Assembly (NCBI GenBank): GCA_028292405.1
Contig: JAQGMJ010000020.1
Coordinates: 123,013 to 187,012 of the forward strand
Direction of reading: 5' to 3'
DNA: 64,000 nucleotides
Source: Betaproteobacteria bacterium
Lineage (GTDB): Bacteria > Pseudomonadota > Gammaproteobacteria > Burkholderiales > JAEUOS01
Shown: in pieces, positions 8,280-17,905 of the stretch
Layout of the letters: the number at the start of each line of letters is the position of its first letter
Numbering within the stretch: the first letter of the stretch is position 1
The notes under the pieces: generated by a model
The model's input: only the letters and a program-made list of their open reading frames with translations
What the model was told of the DNA's origin: nothing
The model's database searches: none
Position numbers and translations under genes: made by a program

Positions 8280-9569
8280 TCAGGCGGCGACGGCTCCGAC
8301 GGTCTGCTCCAGCTCGTAGGAAGCAGCCAGCGCAGCCAGGCGCGCGATCACGCCGTAAGTATAAAAACGATTGTGGGCGCTGGCCGGATCGCCTTCCGGC
8401 TCCGGGTTCGCGCCGGCCGACTCGAAGCCCAGGGACTCGAAATGCGCACCCGGGGCATTCAGGTTCTCGGTGATGCTGCGCAGGGTGTTGACGCGGTAGA
8501 AGCTGCCGACGACGAAGCGGTCGATCATGTAGACCACCGGTTCGGCGGTGGCGCCGCCGACCTTTTCGATGGTGTGCACGCCTTCCTGGATGATCACTTC
8601 GCTGACTTCCAGGCCTTCCTTGACCACCGACATCTTGTTGCGCTGCTTGCGGTTCAGGCCGGTCACTTCATCCGGCGACTTCACGCTCATGATGCCCATG
8701 CCGTAGGTGCCGGCGTCGGCCTTGACGATGACAAAGGGCTCATCCGTGATGCCGTATTCCTGGTATTTGGCGCGGATGCGCGGCAGGATCATCTCGACAT
8801 TGGCTTTCAGGCACTCCTCGCCGTCGCGCTCCTGGAAATTGACCTGGCCACAAACGCCGAAATAGGGATTGACCAGCCAGGGGTCGATGCCGATTTCGGC
8901 GGCGAATTTTTCCACCACTTCATCGTATGCCTTGAAGTGGTTCGACTTGCGGCGCACCGCCCAGCCGGCGTGCAGCGGCGGCAGCAGCACCTGGCCTGAG
9001 AGACCCTTGAGTATCTCCGGGATGCCGGATGACAGGTCGTTGTTGAGCAGGATGGCGCAAGGATCGAACCCCGCCAGGCCGATCCGCTCGCCCTGGCGCA
9101 CCAGGGGCTCGACGGTGATGGTTTCGCCGTCCGGCAATTCAAACGGCGTAGGCGCGGTGATTTCCGGATTGAGCGTGCCCAGGCGGACATTGACGCCGGT
9201 GCAACTCAGTATCTTGGACAGCCGCGCGACGTTTTGCAGATAAAACAGGTTGCGGGTGTGATTCTCCGGAATCAGCAGCAGGTTGCGTGCTTCCGGGCAA
9301 TATTTTTCCACAGCCGACTGCGCCGCCTGCACCGCCAGCGGCTGCATTTCGCGCGACAGGTTGTTGAAGCCGCCGGGATAAAGATTGGTATCCACCGGGG
9401 CGATCTTGAAGCCGGCGTTGCGCAGGTCAACCGAGGAATAGAACGGCGGCGTATGTTCCTGCCATTCCATCCGGAACCAGCGTTCGATGGTCGTGGCGTT
9501 TTCCAGGATTTTGCGCTCGACTTCGGCCATCGGCCCCTCGAGCGCCGTCTTAAGGTGCGGCACCAGCAT
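8280..9569 (-). CDS. gshA: Glutamate-cysteine ligase (proteobacterial/Acidithiobacillus type)
   Basis: First enzyme of glutathione synthesis, joining glutamate and cysteine with ATP. It resembles the group sometimes labelled gshA_ferroox, distinct from the E. coli enzyme; recognisable parts are PVDTNLYPGGFNNL, IPENHTRNLFYLQNV, VVRQGER-like segments and IVKADAGTYGMGIMSV. The ATG at 9569 was chosen because a strong GGAGGA lies 7 bp upstream and the family normally begins near LVPHLKTAL. An upstream ATG at 9650 would add 27 residues without a comparable site. It is followed by gshB. Confidence 0.93.
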   Translation of the reverse strand: MLVPHLKTALEGPMAEVERKILENATTIERWFRMEWQEHTPPFYSSVDLRNAGFKIAPVDTNLYPGGFNNLSREMQPLAVQAAQSAVEKYCPEARNLLLIPENHTRNLFYLQNVARLSKILSCTGVNVRLGTLNPEITAPTPFELPDGETITVEPLVRQGERIGLAGFDPCAILLNNDLSSGIPEILKGLSGQVLLPPLHAGWAVRRKSNHFKAYDEVVEKFAAEIGIDPWLVNPYFGVCGQVNFQERDGEECLKANVEMILPRIRAKYQEYGITDEPFVIVKADAGTYGMGIMSVKSPDEVTGLNRKQRNKMSVVKEGLEVSEVIIQEGVHTIEKVGGATAEPVVYMIDRFVVGSFYRVNTLRSITENLNAPGAHFESLGFESAGANPEPEGDPASAHNRFYTYGVIARLAALAASYELEQTVGAVAA

Positions 9570-9735
9570 GATCTTCCTCCATCCCCTGGGCACTTCGCGG
9601 AAAATCTGCTCGCGCCGGGGATGCGCATTGTAGGCGAATTCCTGTGACATTGGGATGGCGTGCCGGGTTTCAATCCCACGATGCCGATATTGGTATTTGC
9701 TTACTCTCCACGCGGCCTTTTGCGCAACGACAAGG

Positions 9736-9763
9736 CAAAAAAAGCGCCCCGAAGGGCGCTTTA
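9736..9763 (-). terminator. Intrinsic terminator downstream of amtB
   Basis: On the minus strand GCGCCC-TTCG-GGGCGC is followed by a run of seven U; the stem continues into A/U pairs. It lies about 165 bp past the amtB stop codon and before gshA, and would end the glnK-amtB transcript. It is nearly symmetric, so it may also work on the plus strand. Confidence 0.85.
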
Positions 9764-9847
9764 AAAAACGAACCGAAACACAGAGGAGGAGACTAAACCG
9801 GCCCGTCAGGAGAAAACAGTTACGAAGTAAACCTAGCCCTTTATTTT

Positions 9848-9921
9848 CTGGAATCGTCCGGCTTTGCCGGCGATTCCAGAACAGGTTAGGCCGGACAAAA
9901 GTAGGTTTGTACTTTTGTCCG
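9848..9921 (-). repeat. Two-hairpin intergenic element, copy 1
   Basis: Two perfect or near-perfect hairpins sit back to back just after the amtB stop codon. One is CGGACAAAAGTA/TACTTTTGTCCG (12 bp arms, 9892-9921). The other is CTGGAATCG plus CCGGC-TTT-GCCGG plus CGATTCCAG with one bulged T (9848-9879). A related pair with different stem bases lies at about 59694-59765, also just after a minus-strand stop codon. Confidence 0.7.
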
Positions 9922-9925
9922 ATTC

Positions 9926-11500
9926 TTAATAATGGTACGCAGTTTCGCCGTGCGAGCTGACGTCCAGGCCTTCACGCTCTTCTTCTTCAGGCACACGCAG
10001 GCCGATGACCATGTCGATCAGCTTGAGGGCGATGAAGGAGACGACGCCGGAGAGGATCAGCGCGGTCAGTACAGCTTGGCACTGGATCCACACCTGGGCG
10101 CCCATTGCGTAGTCGGTGGAAGCGGCATTCTTGACGTAGTCGAAAATGCCCGAGCCGCCGAGGGCCGGGTCGGCGAAGATGCCGGTGGAGATCGCGCCCC
10201 ACATGCCGCCGAGACCGTGCACGCCGAAGACGTCGAGCGCATCGTCCGCGCCGAGCAGCTTCTTCAGGCCGGTGACACCCCAGAAGCACAGGGGGCCGAC
10301 GACCAGGCCGATGACCAGGGCGCCCTTGACACCGACGAAGCCGCAAGCCGGGGTGATGGCAACCAGGCCGGCAACCGCGCCGGAGATCGCGCCGAGCATG
10401 GAAGGCTTGCCCTTGACGATGTTTTCGATGAACAACCAGGCTAGCGCAGCCATCGCGGTGGCGACGGTGGTGTTGACGAAGGCCATCATGGCGGTGCCGT
10501 TGGCTTCCAGGTTGGAACCGACGTTGAAGCCGTACCAGCCCACCCACAGCAAGCAGGCGCCGATCATCGACATGGTCAGGGAGTGCGGGGTCATCGCTTC
10601 TTTGCCGAAGCCGACGCGCTTGCCCAGTACGTAGGCCGAAACCAGACCGGCGATACCGGCATTGACGTGCACCACGGTGCCGCCGGCGAAGTCCAGCGCG
10701 CCCTTGGCCCAGAGCCAGCCGCCGCCTTCGGTGACAGTCTTCAGGGTAGCGTCATCCTTGATTGCATCGGGGCCGTCCCAGAACCACACCATGTGCGCCA
10801 TCGGCAGGTAGGAGAAGGTGAACCACAGCGCCATGAACCACAGCACGGCGGAGAACTTCATGCGTTCGGCGAAGGAACCGATGATCAGCGCGGGGGTGAT
10901 GGCCGCGAAGGTCAGCTGGAACATCATGAACACCATTTCCGGGATGTACACGCCCTTGGAGAAGGTCGCACCCGCGCCTGCCGGGTCGACACCCGTCAGG
11001 AACAGCTTGCTGAACCCGCCGAAGAACGCGTTGCCGCTGGTGAAGGCCACGCTATAGCCGTAGATCACCCAGAGAACGGCGATCAGGCAGAAGGTGACGA
11101 ACACTTGCATCAGCACCGACAGCATGTTCTTGGTGCGCACCAGGCCGCCATAGAACAGCGCCAGGCCGGGGATGGTCATCAGGATGACCAGCACGGTGGC
11201 GATGTACATGAAGGTAGTGTCGCCCTTGTTCGGATCAGGCAGCTTGGGAGCGGCAGCGGCAGGCGCGGCGCCGGCAGCAGCAGCGCCGTCGCTTGCGGCA
11301 GCAGCGGGTGCGGCGCCGCCGGAAGCAGCAGCAGCAGGAGCAGCCGCGGCAGCCGGCGCGGGAGCGTCGGCCTTGGGAGCGTCAGAAGCAGCGGCAGCGG
11401 GGGCTTTGTCCTGCGCGAAGGCGTTACTCGCGCCGGGCATGGACGCCGCGCTCAACGTAAGCGCGGCCGCCAGGCCAAGGATGGACAGGATTTTTTTCAT
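9926..11500 (-). CDS. amtB: Ammonium transporter AmtB
   Basis: Trimeric inner-membrane ammonium channel of 524 residues. After a signal peptide (MKKILSILGLAAALTLSAAS...) comes an unusual low-complexity Ala/Pro linker at about residues 37-85, then the 11-helix Amt core. The twin pore histidines are visible in SYLPMAHMVW and VFGVHGLGGMWG. The ATG at 11500 has a GAGGAG site upstream. It starts 14 bp after glnK ends, the classic glnK-amtB pair in which GlnK blocks the channel when nitrogen is plentiful. The pair sits behind a sigma-54 promoter. The alanine-rich linker probably varies between strains. Confidence 0.97.
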   Translation of the reverse strand: MKKILSILGLAAALTLSAASMPGASNAFAQDKAPAAAASDAPKADAPAPAAAAAPAAAASGGAAPAAAASDGAAAAGAAPAAAAPKLPDPNKGDTTFMYIATVLVILMTIPGLALFYGGLVRTKNMLSVLMQVFVTFCLIAVLWVIYGYSVAFTSGNAFFGGFSKLFLTGVDPAGAGATFSKGVYIPEMVFMMFQLTFAAITPALIIGSFAERMKFSAVLWFMALWFTFSYLPMAHMVWFWDGPDAIKDDATLKTVTEGGGWLWAKGALDFAGGTVVHVNAGIAGLVSAYVLGKRVGFGKEAMTPHSLTMSMIGACLLWVGWYGFNVGSNLEANGTAMMAFVNTTVATAMAALAWLFIENIVKGKPSMLGAISGAVAGLVAITPACGFVGVKGALVIGLVVGPLCFWGVTGLKKLLGADDALDVFGVHGLGGMWGAISTGIFADPALGGSGIFDYVKNAASTDYAMGAQVWIQCQAVLTALILSGVVSFIALKLIDMVIGLRVPEEEEREGLDVSSHGETAYHY

Positions 11501-11514
11501 TTGGGTGGCTCTCC

Positions 11515-11901
<387 letters not shown>

Positions 11902-11905
11902 CTAG

Positions 11906-11921
11906 AGCAGCTTCTGTGCCA
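11906..11921 (-). promoter_or_regulatory. Sigma-54 (RpoN) promoter of glnK-amtB
   Basis: TGGCAC-AGAAG-CTGCT on the minus strand matches the -24/-12 consensus TGGCAC-N5-TTGC, with exactly ten bases between GG and GC. It lies about 53 bp before the glnK start codon. Confidence 0.8.
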
Positions 11922-12042
11922 GTCCGCAGAGTGTATACACGGCGTTTTTTGGCCCCTTTTAGAGGGGTGAGCCAGCCGGAATACGGACTTATTTTGTCTT
12001 TGGCAGGACTGCGCAATAACGGAGCGCATCAAAACGGGGCAT

Positions 12043-12059
12043 GGCACCAATAAAGTGCC
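12043..12059. promoter_or_regulatory. NtrC-type enhancer site
   Basis: The palindrome GGCACCAATAAAGTGCC agrees at 14 of 17 positions with a known enterobacterial NtrC site (TGCACTATATTGGTGCA, read on the other strand). It lies about 125-140 bp upstream of the sigma-54 promoter, the usual enhancer distance. Confidence 0.65.
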
Positions 12060-12084
12060 ACCATCGTTTCAGGGCAGTTATAAA

Positions 12085-12113
12085 TAAAAAAGCCGCCCGG
12101 AGGCGGCTTTTTT
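12085..12113 (-). terminator. Intrinsic terminator after the TorF-like gene
   Basis: AAAAAAGCCGCC-CGGA-GGCGGCTTTTTT forms a GC stem with A and U tracts on both sides, so it can work in either direction. It lies about 40 bp past the stop codon of the outer-membrane protein gene and insulates it from the glnK promoter. Confidence 0.85.
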
Positions 12114-12153
12114 ATCAGACAGACAATGCAGGCGGGCAAAAGCCCGCGCCGAA

Positions 12154-13029
12154 TTAGAACGTCTTGGACAGGCTGACAACACCGGTAACAGTACCGAGGT
12201 CTTTGGCTTGGTTGTTACCATTGACGGTACGCTCGCCGGAGTACCATTGCTTGTTGGCATCGGTGCCAACGGCGGCAGCGCCCAGGGTCCAGCCGCTGTC
12301 GAACGCATAGGCAATACCGACCTTGTAGTCGGTGTAGTCCAGGACGCCGTAGTTCTTCACCTTCACGTGACCAACGTGGCCCGACAGGGTCCACTTCGGC
12401 ACGATTTCGTAGCTGGCGTTGACTTCGATGTACTGGCTACCCTTCGAATCACCATGGTCGCCCAGGGTGGTGGTGCAGGTGCTGCCGGTGAAGCAGTCCT
12501 TGGCGGTAGTAGCGGCACCAGTGTTGCCACGCAGGCCGAAATAGTTGGTGAAGGCGTAGCTGTACTTGACGCTGATCCACTTCCAGCTGCCGGAAATGTA
12601 GCCTTCGAAGTTGTTGTAGCGAGCCGAAGTACCACCCGTGCCGCCGTAATAGGCGTTGTTGTAGTAGTAGTACAGGCCGCCGAGGTCCAGACCCCAATCG
12701 CCCCAGCTATGACGCCAGCCGCCGTAGAAGTCCATTTCGGCGCCGTTGCCGCCCGTGTACTGGACGCCGGAAACGTTCGAGTTCCAGTTGCCCAGGTAGA
12801 TGCCGCTGGCAGTGTGGGTGAAGTCGATGCCGCCTTGAACGGTCGGGCCGCCCAGGGTTTGCGAAACGCCGCGGAAACGATAGTCGTTGGCGATGGTCAG
12901 GTTACCGGTCAGGGTGTAGTCCGGGGTGGGGGCAGCAGCCGGGGCGGCGGTTTGCGCCTGGGCAGTTGACACCATCACAGGGGAGGCGAATACTGCAGCG
13001 ACGGCAGCAGCGAGGGCCAGTTTACGCAT
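12154..13029 (-). CDS. TorF-like outer membrane protein (putative porin)
   Basis: A 291-residue exported protein with a signal peptide ending AQAQ, followed by alternating beta strands rich in Tyr, Trp and Gly and a C-terminal Phe (LSLSKTF-type end), as expected for an outer-membrane barrel. The beginning of the mature part (LTGNLTIANDYRFRGVSQT) is the hallmark of the TIGR02001/TorF-like family. Members are often found next to glnK-amtB in betaproteobacteria, which suggests a part in nitrogen-compound uptake, but this is only inferred from position. It has its own terminator, so it is probably a separate transcript. Confidence 0.85.
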   Translation of the reverse strand: MRKLALAAAVAAVFASPVMVSTAQAQTAAPAAAPTPDYTLTGNLTIANDYRFRGVSQTLGGPTVQGGIDFTHTASGIYLGNWNSNVSGVQYTGGNGAEMDFYGGWRHSWGDWGLDLGGLYYYYNNAYYGGTGGTSARYNNFEGYISGSWKWISVKYSYAFTNYFGLRGNTGAATTAKDCFTGSTCTTTLGDHGDSKGSQYIEVNASYEIVPKWTLSGHVGHVKVKNYGVLDYTDYKVGIAYAFDSGWTLGAAAVGTDANKQWYSGERTVNGNNQAKDLGTVTGVVSLSKTF

Positions 13030-13278
13030 GATGTTCCTTTCTAATTAAACAACGAACCGGGCAAACTAGTGCATTCTTCATGCCATTCGCCCACGTTTCG
13101 AGCCAAAACAACTTTTTTTGATATTCCACGCAGTGAATCTGCACCCAAACCGTGCGCAACTTAGATTTTTCAGCACTTTTTTGGTGCTTATTTTCTGGTG
13201 CTCGATCAGCCGGAGAGCCGCTCTGGGAGCGGGTTTCCGGCCGGTCTTGCTAAGAACAGGATCATACAGAGCCGCGCT

Positions 13279-13509
13279 ATGAACACAAAATTTATTGAGG
13301 ATTTGAACGCCCGTATCGTCACATTTTTGCAACAGACGCCTGTTGGAGATGTGCAAAAAAACCTCAAAGCCATGCTTTCATCGAGCTTTGCCCATCTTGA
13401 CCTGGTGACGCGCGAGGACTTTGACCTGCAGGCAGAAGTGCTCAGGCGCACACGCGATAACCTGCGCGCCCTGGAGGCGCGGATCGCCGCCCTCGAAGCG
13501 CAGCGCTGA
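13279..13509 (+). CDS. ubiK: Ubiquinone biosynthesis accessory factor UbiK
   Basis: A 76-residue protein of the YqiC/BMFP family, which helps assemble the ubiquinone synthesis complex. The start MNTKFIEDLNARI, the middle KAMLSSSFAHLDLVTREDFD and a C-terminal coiled coil (LRALEARIAALEAQ) are characteristic. The ATG was chosen by the family start; the upstream extension of the frame is not conserved-looking. No strong ribosome site is visible. It lies about 100 bp before comM; pairing of these genes is frequent in betaproteobacteria. Confidence 0.9.
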   Translation: MNTKFIEDLNARIVTFLQQTPVGDVQKNLKAMLSSSFAHLDLVTREDFDLQAEVLRRTRDNLRALEARIAALEAQR

Positions 13510-13606
13510 TGCAGCGTATCGGCCGATATAGGTGCGCCGCCGCAAAGTTGATAAAACATCGCCCGAACCGATCCATCGCGCACGCGCACCTGATTAAACA
13601 TCTTTA

Positions 13607-15103
13607 ATGTCCGTCGCGGTCCTTCGTTCGCGCGCTCTAAACGGCATGCAGGCCCCGGAAGTCACGGTGGAAGTTCACCTGGCCGGCGGCTTGCCGTCGT
13701 TTACCATCGTCGGCCTGCCTGAAACCGAGGTCAAGGAAGCCAAGGACCGCGTGCGCGCGGCGATCCAGAACGCCAATTTCGATTTCCCGGCGCGGCGCAT
13801 CACCGTCAACCTGGCACCGGCCGACCTGCCCAAGGAGTCCGGCCGCTTCGACCTGCCGATCGCCCTGGGCGTGCTTGCCGCCTCGGGGCAGATGCCCGGC
13901 AATCGTCTGGGGGAATACGAGTTCGCCGGCGAACTCTCGCTCACCGGTGCGCTGCGCCCGATCCGCGGCGCGCTGGCGATGACGCTCAACGCCGGGCGCG
14001 CCGGACGCGCCTTCATCTTGCCGCGCGACAGCGCCGCCGAAGCCGCGCTGGCCGGCGCCGGCGAGATCCTGCCCGCCGATTCCCTGCTGCAAGTGTGCGC
14101 CCATTTGAGCGGCCGCGAACTGCTCCAGCCCCAGCAGGCCGCACCCGCGACCAGCCTGCCCGCCTACCCCGACCTGGCGGAAGTCAAAGGCCAGGCCCAC
14201 GCCAAGCGCGCGCTGGAAATCGCGGCGGCCGGGCGCCATTCCCTGCTGATGGCGGGGCCGCCCGGCACCGGCAAATCGATGTTGGCGCAGCGCCTGCCGG
14301 GCCTGCTGCCGGCGATGGGCCATGAAGAGGCGATCGAATCGGCCGCCCTGCTATCGGTGGCCGGCATGTTTCGCCTGGAGCGGTTCGGCCAGCGGCCGGT
14401 GCGCAGCCCGCACCATACGGCCTCCGGCGTGGCGCTGGTGGGCGGCGGCAACAACCCGCGCCCCGGCGAAATCTCGCTGGCCCATCACGGCATTTTGTTT
14501 CTTGACGAGTTGCCGGAGTTCGACCGGCGGGTGCTCGAAGTGCTGCGCGAGCCGCTGGAGTCGGGGCGCATCACCATTTCGCGCGCCGCGCGCCAGGCCG
14601 ATTTTCCGGCGCAGTTCCAACTCGTCGCCGCGATGAATCCCTGCCCTTGCGGCTATCTTGGCCACCTCAACGGCAAATGCCGCTGCACACCGGATGCGGT
14701 GCTGCGCTACCGTGGCCGCATCTCCGGCCCGCTGCTCGACCGCATCGACCTGCGCATCGAGGTGCCGGCGGTTTCGGAGGCGGAAATCACTGGCGCGGCC
14801 AACGGCGAAGCGTCGAGCACGGTGCGCGCGCGCGTCGAAGCGGCAAGCGCACGCCAGATACAACGCCAGGGCAAACCGAACAGCCAGCTGGGGCCCGCCG
14901 AAATCGACGTCCATTGCCGCCCAGCCACCGCCGCCGAAGCCCTGCTCAAGCAGGCGATCAACCGCCTTTCGCTGTCGGCACGCGCCTATCACCGCATCCT
15001 CAAGGTGGCGCGCACCATTGCCGATCTGGCGGCCAGTGAAACCATCGAAAGCGCGCATGCCGCCGAAGCGGTGCAATACCGGCGCGGGCTGGAAGTCGCA
15101 TGA
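13607..15103 (+). CDS. comM: ComM/YifB family AAA+ ATPase (Mg chelatase-like)
   Basis: A 498-residue protein with an N-terminal Lon-like domain (residues ~20-170), an AAA+ core with Walker A GPPGTGKS and Walker B ILFLDELPEF, a cysteine cluster CPCGYLGHLNGKCRC, and the C-terminal Mg-chelatase-like domain. In Vibrio cholerae ComM is a hexameric helicase that aids integration of transformed DNA by branch migration; the same role is likely here, though the gene also occurs in organisms not known to be transformable. Its TGA overlaps the next gene's ATG by 4 bp. Confidence 0.95.
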   Translation: MSVAVLRSRALNGMQAPEVTVEVHLAGGLPSFTIVGLPETEVKEAKDRVRAAIQNANFDFPARRITVNLAPADLPKESGRFDLPIALGVLAASGQMPGNRLGEYEFAGELSLTGALRPIRGALAMTLNAGRAGRAFILPRDSAAEAALAGAGEILPADSLLQVCAHLSGRELLQPQQAAPATSLPAYPDLAEVKGQAHAKRALEIAAAGRHSLLMAGPPGTGKSMLAQRLPGLLPAMGHEEAIESAALLSVAGMFRLERFGQRPVRSPHHTASGVALVGGGNNPRPGEISLAHHGILFLDELPEFDRRVLEVLREPLESGRITISRAARQADFPAQFQLVAAMNPCPCGYLGHLNGKCRCTPDAVLRYRGRISGPLLDRIDLRIEVPAVSEAEITGAANGEASSTVRARVEAASARQIQRQGKPNSQLGPAEIDVHCRPATAAEALLKQAINRLSLSARAYHRILKVARTIADLAASETIESAHAAEAVQYRRGLEVA

Positions 15104-16152
15104 AGCGCCGTGCGCGCGCATTGTTGGCGACGTGCGCGGCCCTTGGCGTATTTTTGACCTGTATCGGCGCGCCCGCATGCGCGGCCGATGCGGCGGCCGC
15201 ATCCATGCCGCGCCCGCTCAAGGTGCTGATCATCAGCATGTTCGGTCCCGAGGCCGAGCCCTGGATCGCGCCGCTGGCGCTGGATCAAATCATTCCCGTC
15301 CCCGGCCTGTCGCCCGATTACCCCGCCCTGCGCTGCAATCGCGATGACGTCTGCCTGCTGACCACCGGCATGGGCCACGCCAACGCCGCCGCCTCCACCC
15401 TGGCGGTGGCCCTGGATGCGCGCCTCGATCTCAGGCGCACCTACTTTCTGGTGGCCGGCGTCGCCGGCATCGACCCGGCGCGCGGCACCATCGGCTCGGC
15501 GGCATGGGCGCGCTGGCTGATCGACTTCGGCATCGCACAGGAGATCGACGCCCGTGAAATGCCCCGCAGCTGGCCCAGCGGCTACATCGGCGTGATGACC
15601 GGGCGCCCGGGCGTCAAGCCGAAATTCGACTATCGCACCGAAGCCTTCCGCCTCGACGAAAACCTGCTGCAAAAGGCGCTGGCGCTAAGCCGCGATGCCG
15701 GGCTCGAAGACAGTGATGGCGCCCGCGCCTACCGCGTTCACTATCGCCGCGCGCCGGCCAACCGGGCGCCGGCGGTGATCCAGTGCGACACCCTGGCCGG
15801 CGACACCTGGTGGCATGGCCACAAGCTGGGCGCGCACGCGCGCGCCTGGAGCAAGCTTCTGTCGGACGGCGCCGCCACCTACTGCACCACCCAGCAGGAA
15901 GACAACGCCACCTATAACGCGCTGGCGCGCGCCGCCGCTGCCGGCCGCGTGGACTTGCGGCGCCTGGCGGTGCTGCGCACCGGCGCCAACTTCGACCGCC
16001 CCTACCCCGGCCAGAGCGCGCTGGCTTCGCTGACCGCGGACTCCGGCGGCTTCACGCCGGCGGTCCACAATCTCTACAACGCCGGCGCGCCGCTGGTGCG
16101 CGACATCGTCATGCACTGGCCGCAATGGCGCGAGGGCGTGCCCGCGCCCTGA
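15100..16152 (+). CDS. Purine nucleoside permease (NUP) family protein
   Basis: A 350-residue exported protein of the NUP family, first described in fungi as a purine nucleoside transporter. After a signal peptide (cleavage near ACAA) come the conserved segments KVLIISMFGPEAEPW, LTTGMGHANAAAS, LVAGVAGIDPARGTIGS and LRTGANFDRPYPGQ. The fold resembles nucleoside phosphorylases rather than a membrane permease, and bacterial members are likely to bind or process nucleosides in the periplasm; the real activity here is unknown. Translation is coupled to comM by an ATGA overlap, although no shared function is obvious. Confidence 0.85.
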   Translation: MKRRARALLATCAALGVFLTCIGAPACAADAAAASMPRPLKVLIISMFGPEAEPWIAPLALDQIIPVPGLSPDYPALRCNRDDVCLLTTGMGHANAAASTLAVALDARLDLRRTYFLVAGVAGIDPARGTIGSAAWARWLIDFGIAQEIDAREMPRSWPSGYIGVMTGRPGVKPKFDYRTEAFRLDENLLQKALALSRDAGLEDSDGARAYRVHYRRAPANRAPAVIQCDTLAGDTWWHGHKLGAHARAWSKLLSDGAATYCTTQQEDNATYNALARAAAAGRVDLRRLAVLRTGANFDRPYPGQSALASLTADSGGFTPAVHNLYNAGAPLVRDIVMHWPQWREGVPAP

Positions 16153-16195
16153 AGCGCAACGCTGCGGCGTGTCCCTGAAGCGCGAGTGCTGCGCC

Positions 16196-16450
16196 TTACT
16201 TCAGAGATTCGATCAGGTCGATGTATTCCTGCATCGCCTCTTCGCCGCTCTTGCCCTTGAGCGCGGCCCAGGCATCGAACTTCATCCGCCCGGCCATGTC
16301 CGTAAAACCCGGACGCGCGCCGGCGTTATCGCCCGCGGTGGCCTGTTTGTAAAGGCCATAGAGTTCCAGCAGCGTCTTGTTTTCGGGGCGCTCGGGCAAC
16401 TGGGTCGAATCGGCCGCGGCTTTTTCGAACTGCGCCTTCAGATCAGACAT
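16196..16450 (-). CDS. Acyl-CoA-binding protein
   Basis: An 84-residue ACBP that binds medium- and long-chain acyl-CoA esters in the cytoplasm. The four-helix signature is complete: LLELYGLYKQATAGD, then FTDMAGRMKFDAWAALKGKS, then EEAMQEYIDLIESL. The ATG at 16450 follows a GAGGAG site. ACBPs are common in eukaryotes and in scattered bacteria including betaproteobacteria. It is transcribed away from the DMT transporter gene and has no close partner on its strand. Confidence 0.95.
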   Translation of the reverse strand: MSDLKAQFEKAAADSTQLPERPENKTLLELYGLYKQATAGDNAGARPGFTDMAGRMKFDAWAALKGKSGEEAMQEYIDLIESLK

Positions 16451-16567
16451 GTCGACTCCTCGTTGCAGGGATTTGCGCGCATCATACCCGCCGCTGCTCG
16501 TGCCGCGACGACCGGCGGGCGGCATAATGCGGGATCCGGCCCCGCGCCGCGTTTGCCCGACCCTGCA

Positions 16568-17464
16568 TTGAATCCTCCTTCCGCTTCCGCCGGCACCCTG
16601 CCCGCCTATGGCGCGCTTGCCGCCGCGCTGGTCCTGTGGGCCATCTCGTTTCCCGCCACCAAGGTGGCGATGCAGGCCTTTGGCGCAGGTGAGCTGGCGC
16701 TGTTGCGCTTTGCCATTTCCAGTGTCGCGCTGCTGGCCTATGTGCGCGCCAAGGAGTTGCCGCTGCCCGAGCTTGCCGACATGCCGCGGCTTGCGCTCAC
16801 CGGCCTGCTGGCGGTGACGGTCTACCAGATCGGCTTCAACTTCGGCCTGGTGCACATTTCTTCCGGCCCGGCGGCGGTGCTGATCGACACCATTCCGGTA
16901 TGGGCCGCGCTGCTGTCGGCGCTGCTGTTGCACGAGCGCATGCGTGCGGCCGGCTGGGCCGGGCTGCTGATCGGTTTCGGCGGCGCCGCGCTGATCGCGC
17001 TGGGGGAAAGCGGCAATTCGGGTCGCGGATTTGAGGCGAGCGGCGGCGCCGCGCTGCTGCTGATGGCGGCAATCGCCTTCGCCGCGGCGGCGGTGGTGCA
17101 AAAACCGCTGCTACCGAAATACGGCGCGGCACTGGTGACGGCATGGAGTTTCATTTTCGGCACCCTCGGCCTGGCCTGGGCGCTGCCCGACTTGCTGCCG
17201 CAGGTGGAGCGCTCGCCGCGCGGCGCCATGTTCGCGGTGGTGTTCCTGGCACTGTTCCCCGGCGCCCTGGCCTACCTGCTCTGGAATCAGGCGCTGGCGC
17301 GCTTGCCAGTGGCGCTCGCCGCCAGCAGCCTCTATCTGGTAGCGCCGCTGACCTTTGCCGTTGCGTGGGGCTGGCTGGGCGAGACGCCGGGCGCAACCTC
17401 CTGGGGAGGTGCCGCGCTCGCATTGGCCGGCGTGGCCCTGGTGCAGTTCGGGGGCCGCAAATGA
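16568..17464 (+). CDS. EamA/DMT family transporter
   Basis: An inner-membrane transporter of about 298 residues with ten hydrophobic segments in two EamA repeats (first ALVLWAISFPATKVAMQAFG, second from ~ALLLMAAIAFAAAAVVQK). Substrate unknown; members export amino acids, metabolites or drugs. No ATG lies near the first helix in this frame, so a TTG at 16568 is the best candidate, with another TTG 15 bp upstream; the start is uncertain. Its stop overlaps the ATG of the cyclotransferase-like gene, so the two are co-translated. Confidence 0.85.
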   Translation: MNPPSASAGTLPAYGALAAALVLWAISFPATKVAMQAFGAGELALLRFAISSVALLAYVRAKELPLPELADMPRLALTGLLAVTVYQIGFNFGLVHISSGPAAVLIDTIPVWAALLSALLLHERMRAAGWAGLLIGFGGAALIALGESGNSGRGFEASGGAALLLMAAIAFAAAAVVQKPLLPKYGAALVTAWSFIFGTLGLAWALPDLLPQVERSPRGAMFAVVFLALFPGALAYLLWNQALARLPVALAASSLYLVAPLTFAVAWGWLGETPGATSWGGAALALAGVALVQFGGRK

Positions 17465-17889
17465 GCGGGGCAGCCGACGCAATGAACAATGCCCTGCTTT
17501 TTGTCTACGGCACCCTGCGCGCCGGCGGCAGTAACGACATCGCGCGCATCGCCCCGGCGGCGCGCCATTTCGCCGCGGCGCGGGTGCGCGGCCTGCTCTA
17601 CGATCTCGGCGCCTATCCGGCGCTGCAGCTCGACGCGAGCGCCGGCTGGGTGGCGGGAGAACTCTACGCGGTACCGGCGCATGCGTGGCCGGCCCTGGAC
17701 GCACTCGAGGAACCGGTGACCGCCGAGCGCCCGAATGGCGATTACTTCAAGCTCGAAGCCGAAGTTGAACTGGCCGACGACAGCCGCCGCGTAGTGTGGA
17801 TTTACGCCGCCAACCCCGCGGTATTGAAGCTGGACCACCCGATCGCCGGTGGCGACTGGATGGCGTACGCGGCGGCAAACCGGAAGTAA
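17461..17889 (+). CDS. Gamma-glutamylcyclotransferase-fold (AIG2-like) protein
   Basis: A 142-residue protein with the GGCT-like fold. The binding-loop motif LFVYGTLRAGGSN is near the start, LYDLGAYPAL follows, and the likely catalytic glutamate is in LDALEEP. Related enzymes act on gamma-glutamyl compounds or gamma-glutamylamines, but many bacterial members are untested. The ATG overlaps the transporter stop (ATGA), so a linked role in moving or recycling an amino-acid conjugate is possible, but this is inference. Confidence 0.85.
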   Translation: MSGAADAMNNALLFVYGTLRAGGSNDIARIAPAARHFAAARVRGLLYDLGAYPALQLDASAGWVAGELYAVPAHAWPALDALEEPVTAERPNGDYFKLEAEVELADDSRRVVWIYAANPAVLKLDHPIAGGDWMAYAAANRK

Positions 17890-17905
17890 AGGGCTGCGCG
17901 CGGAC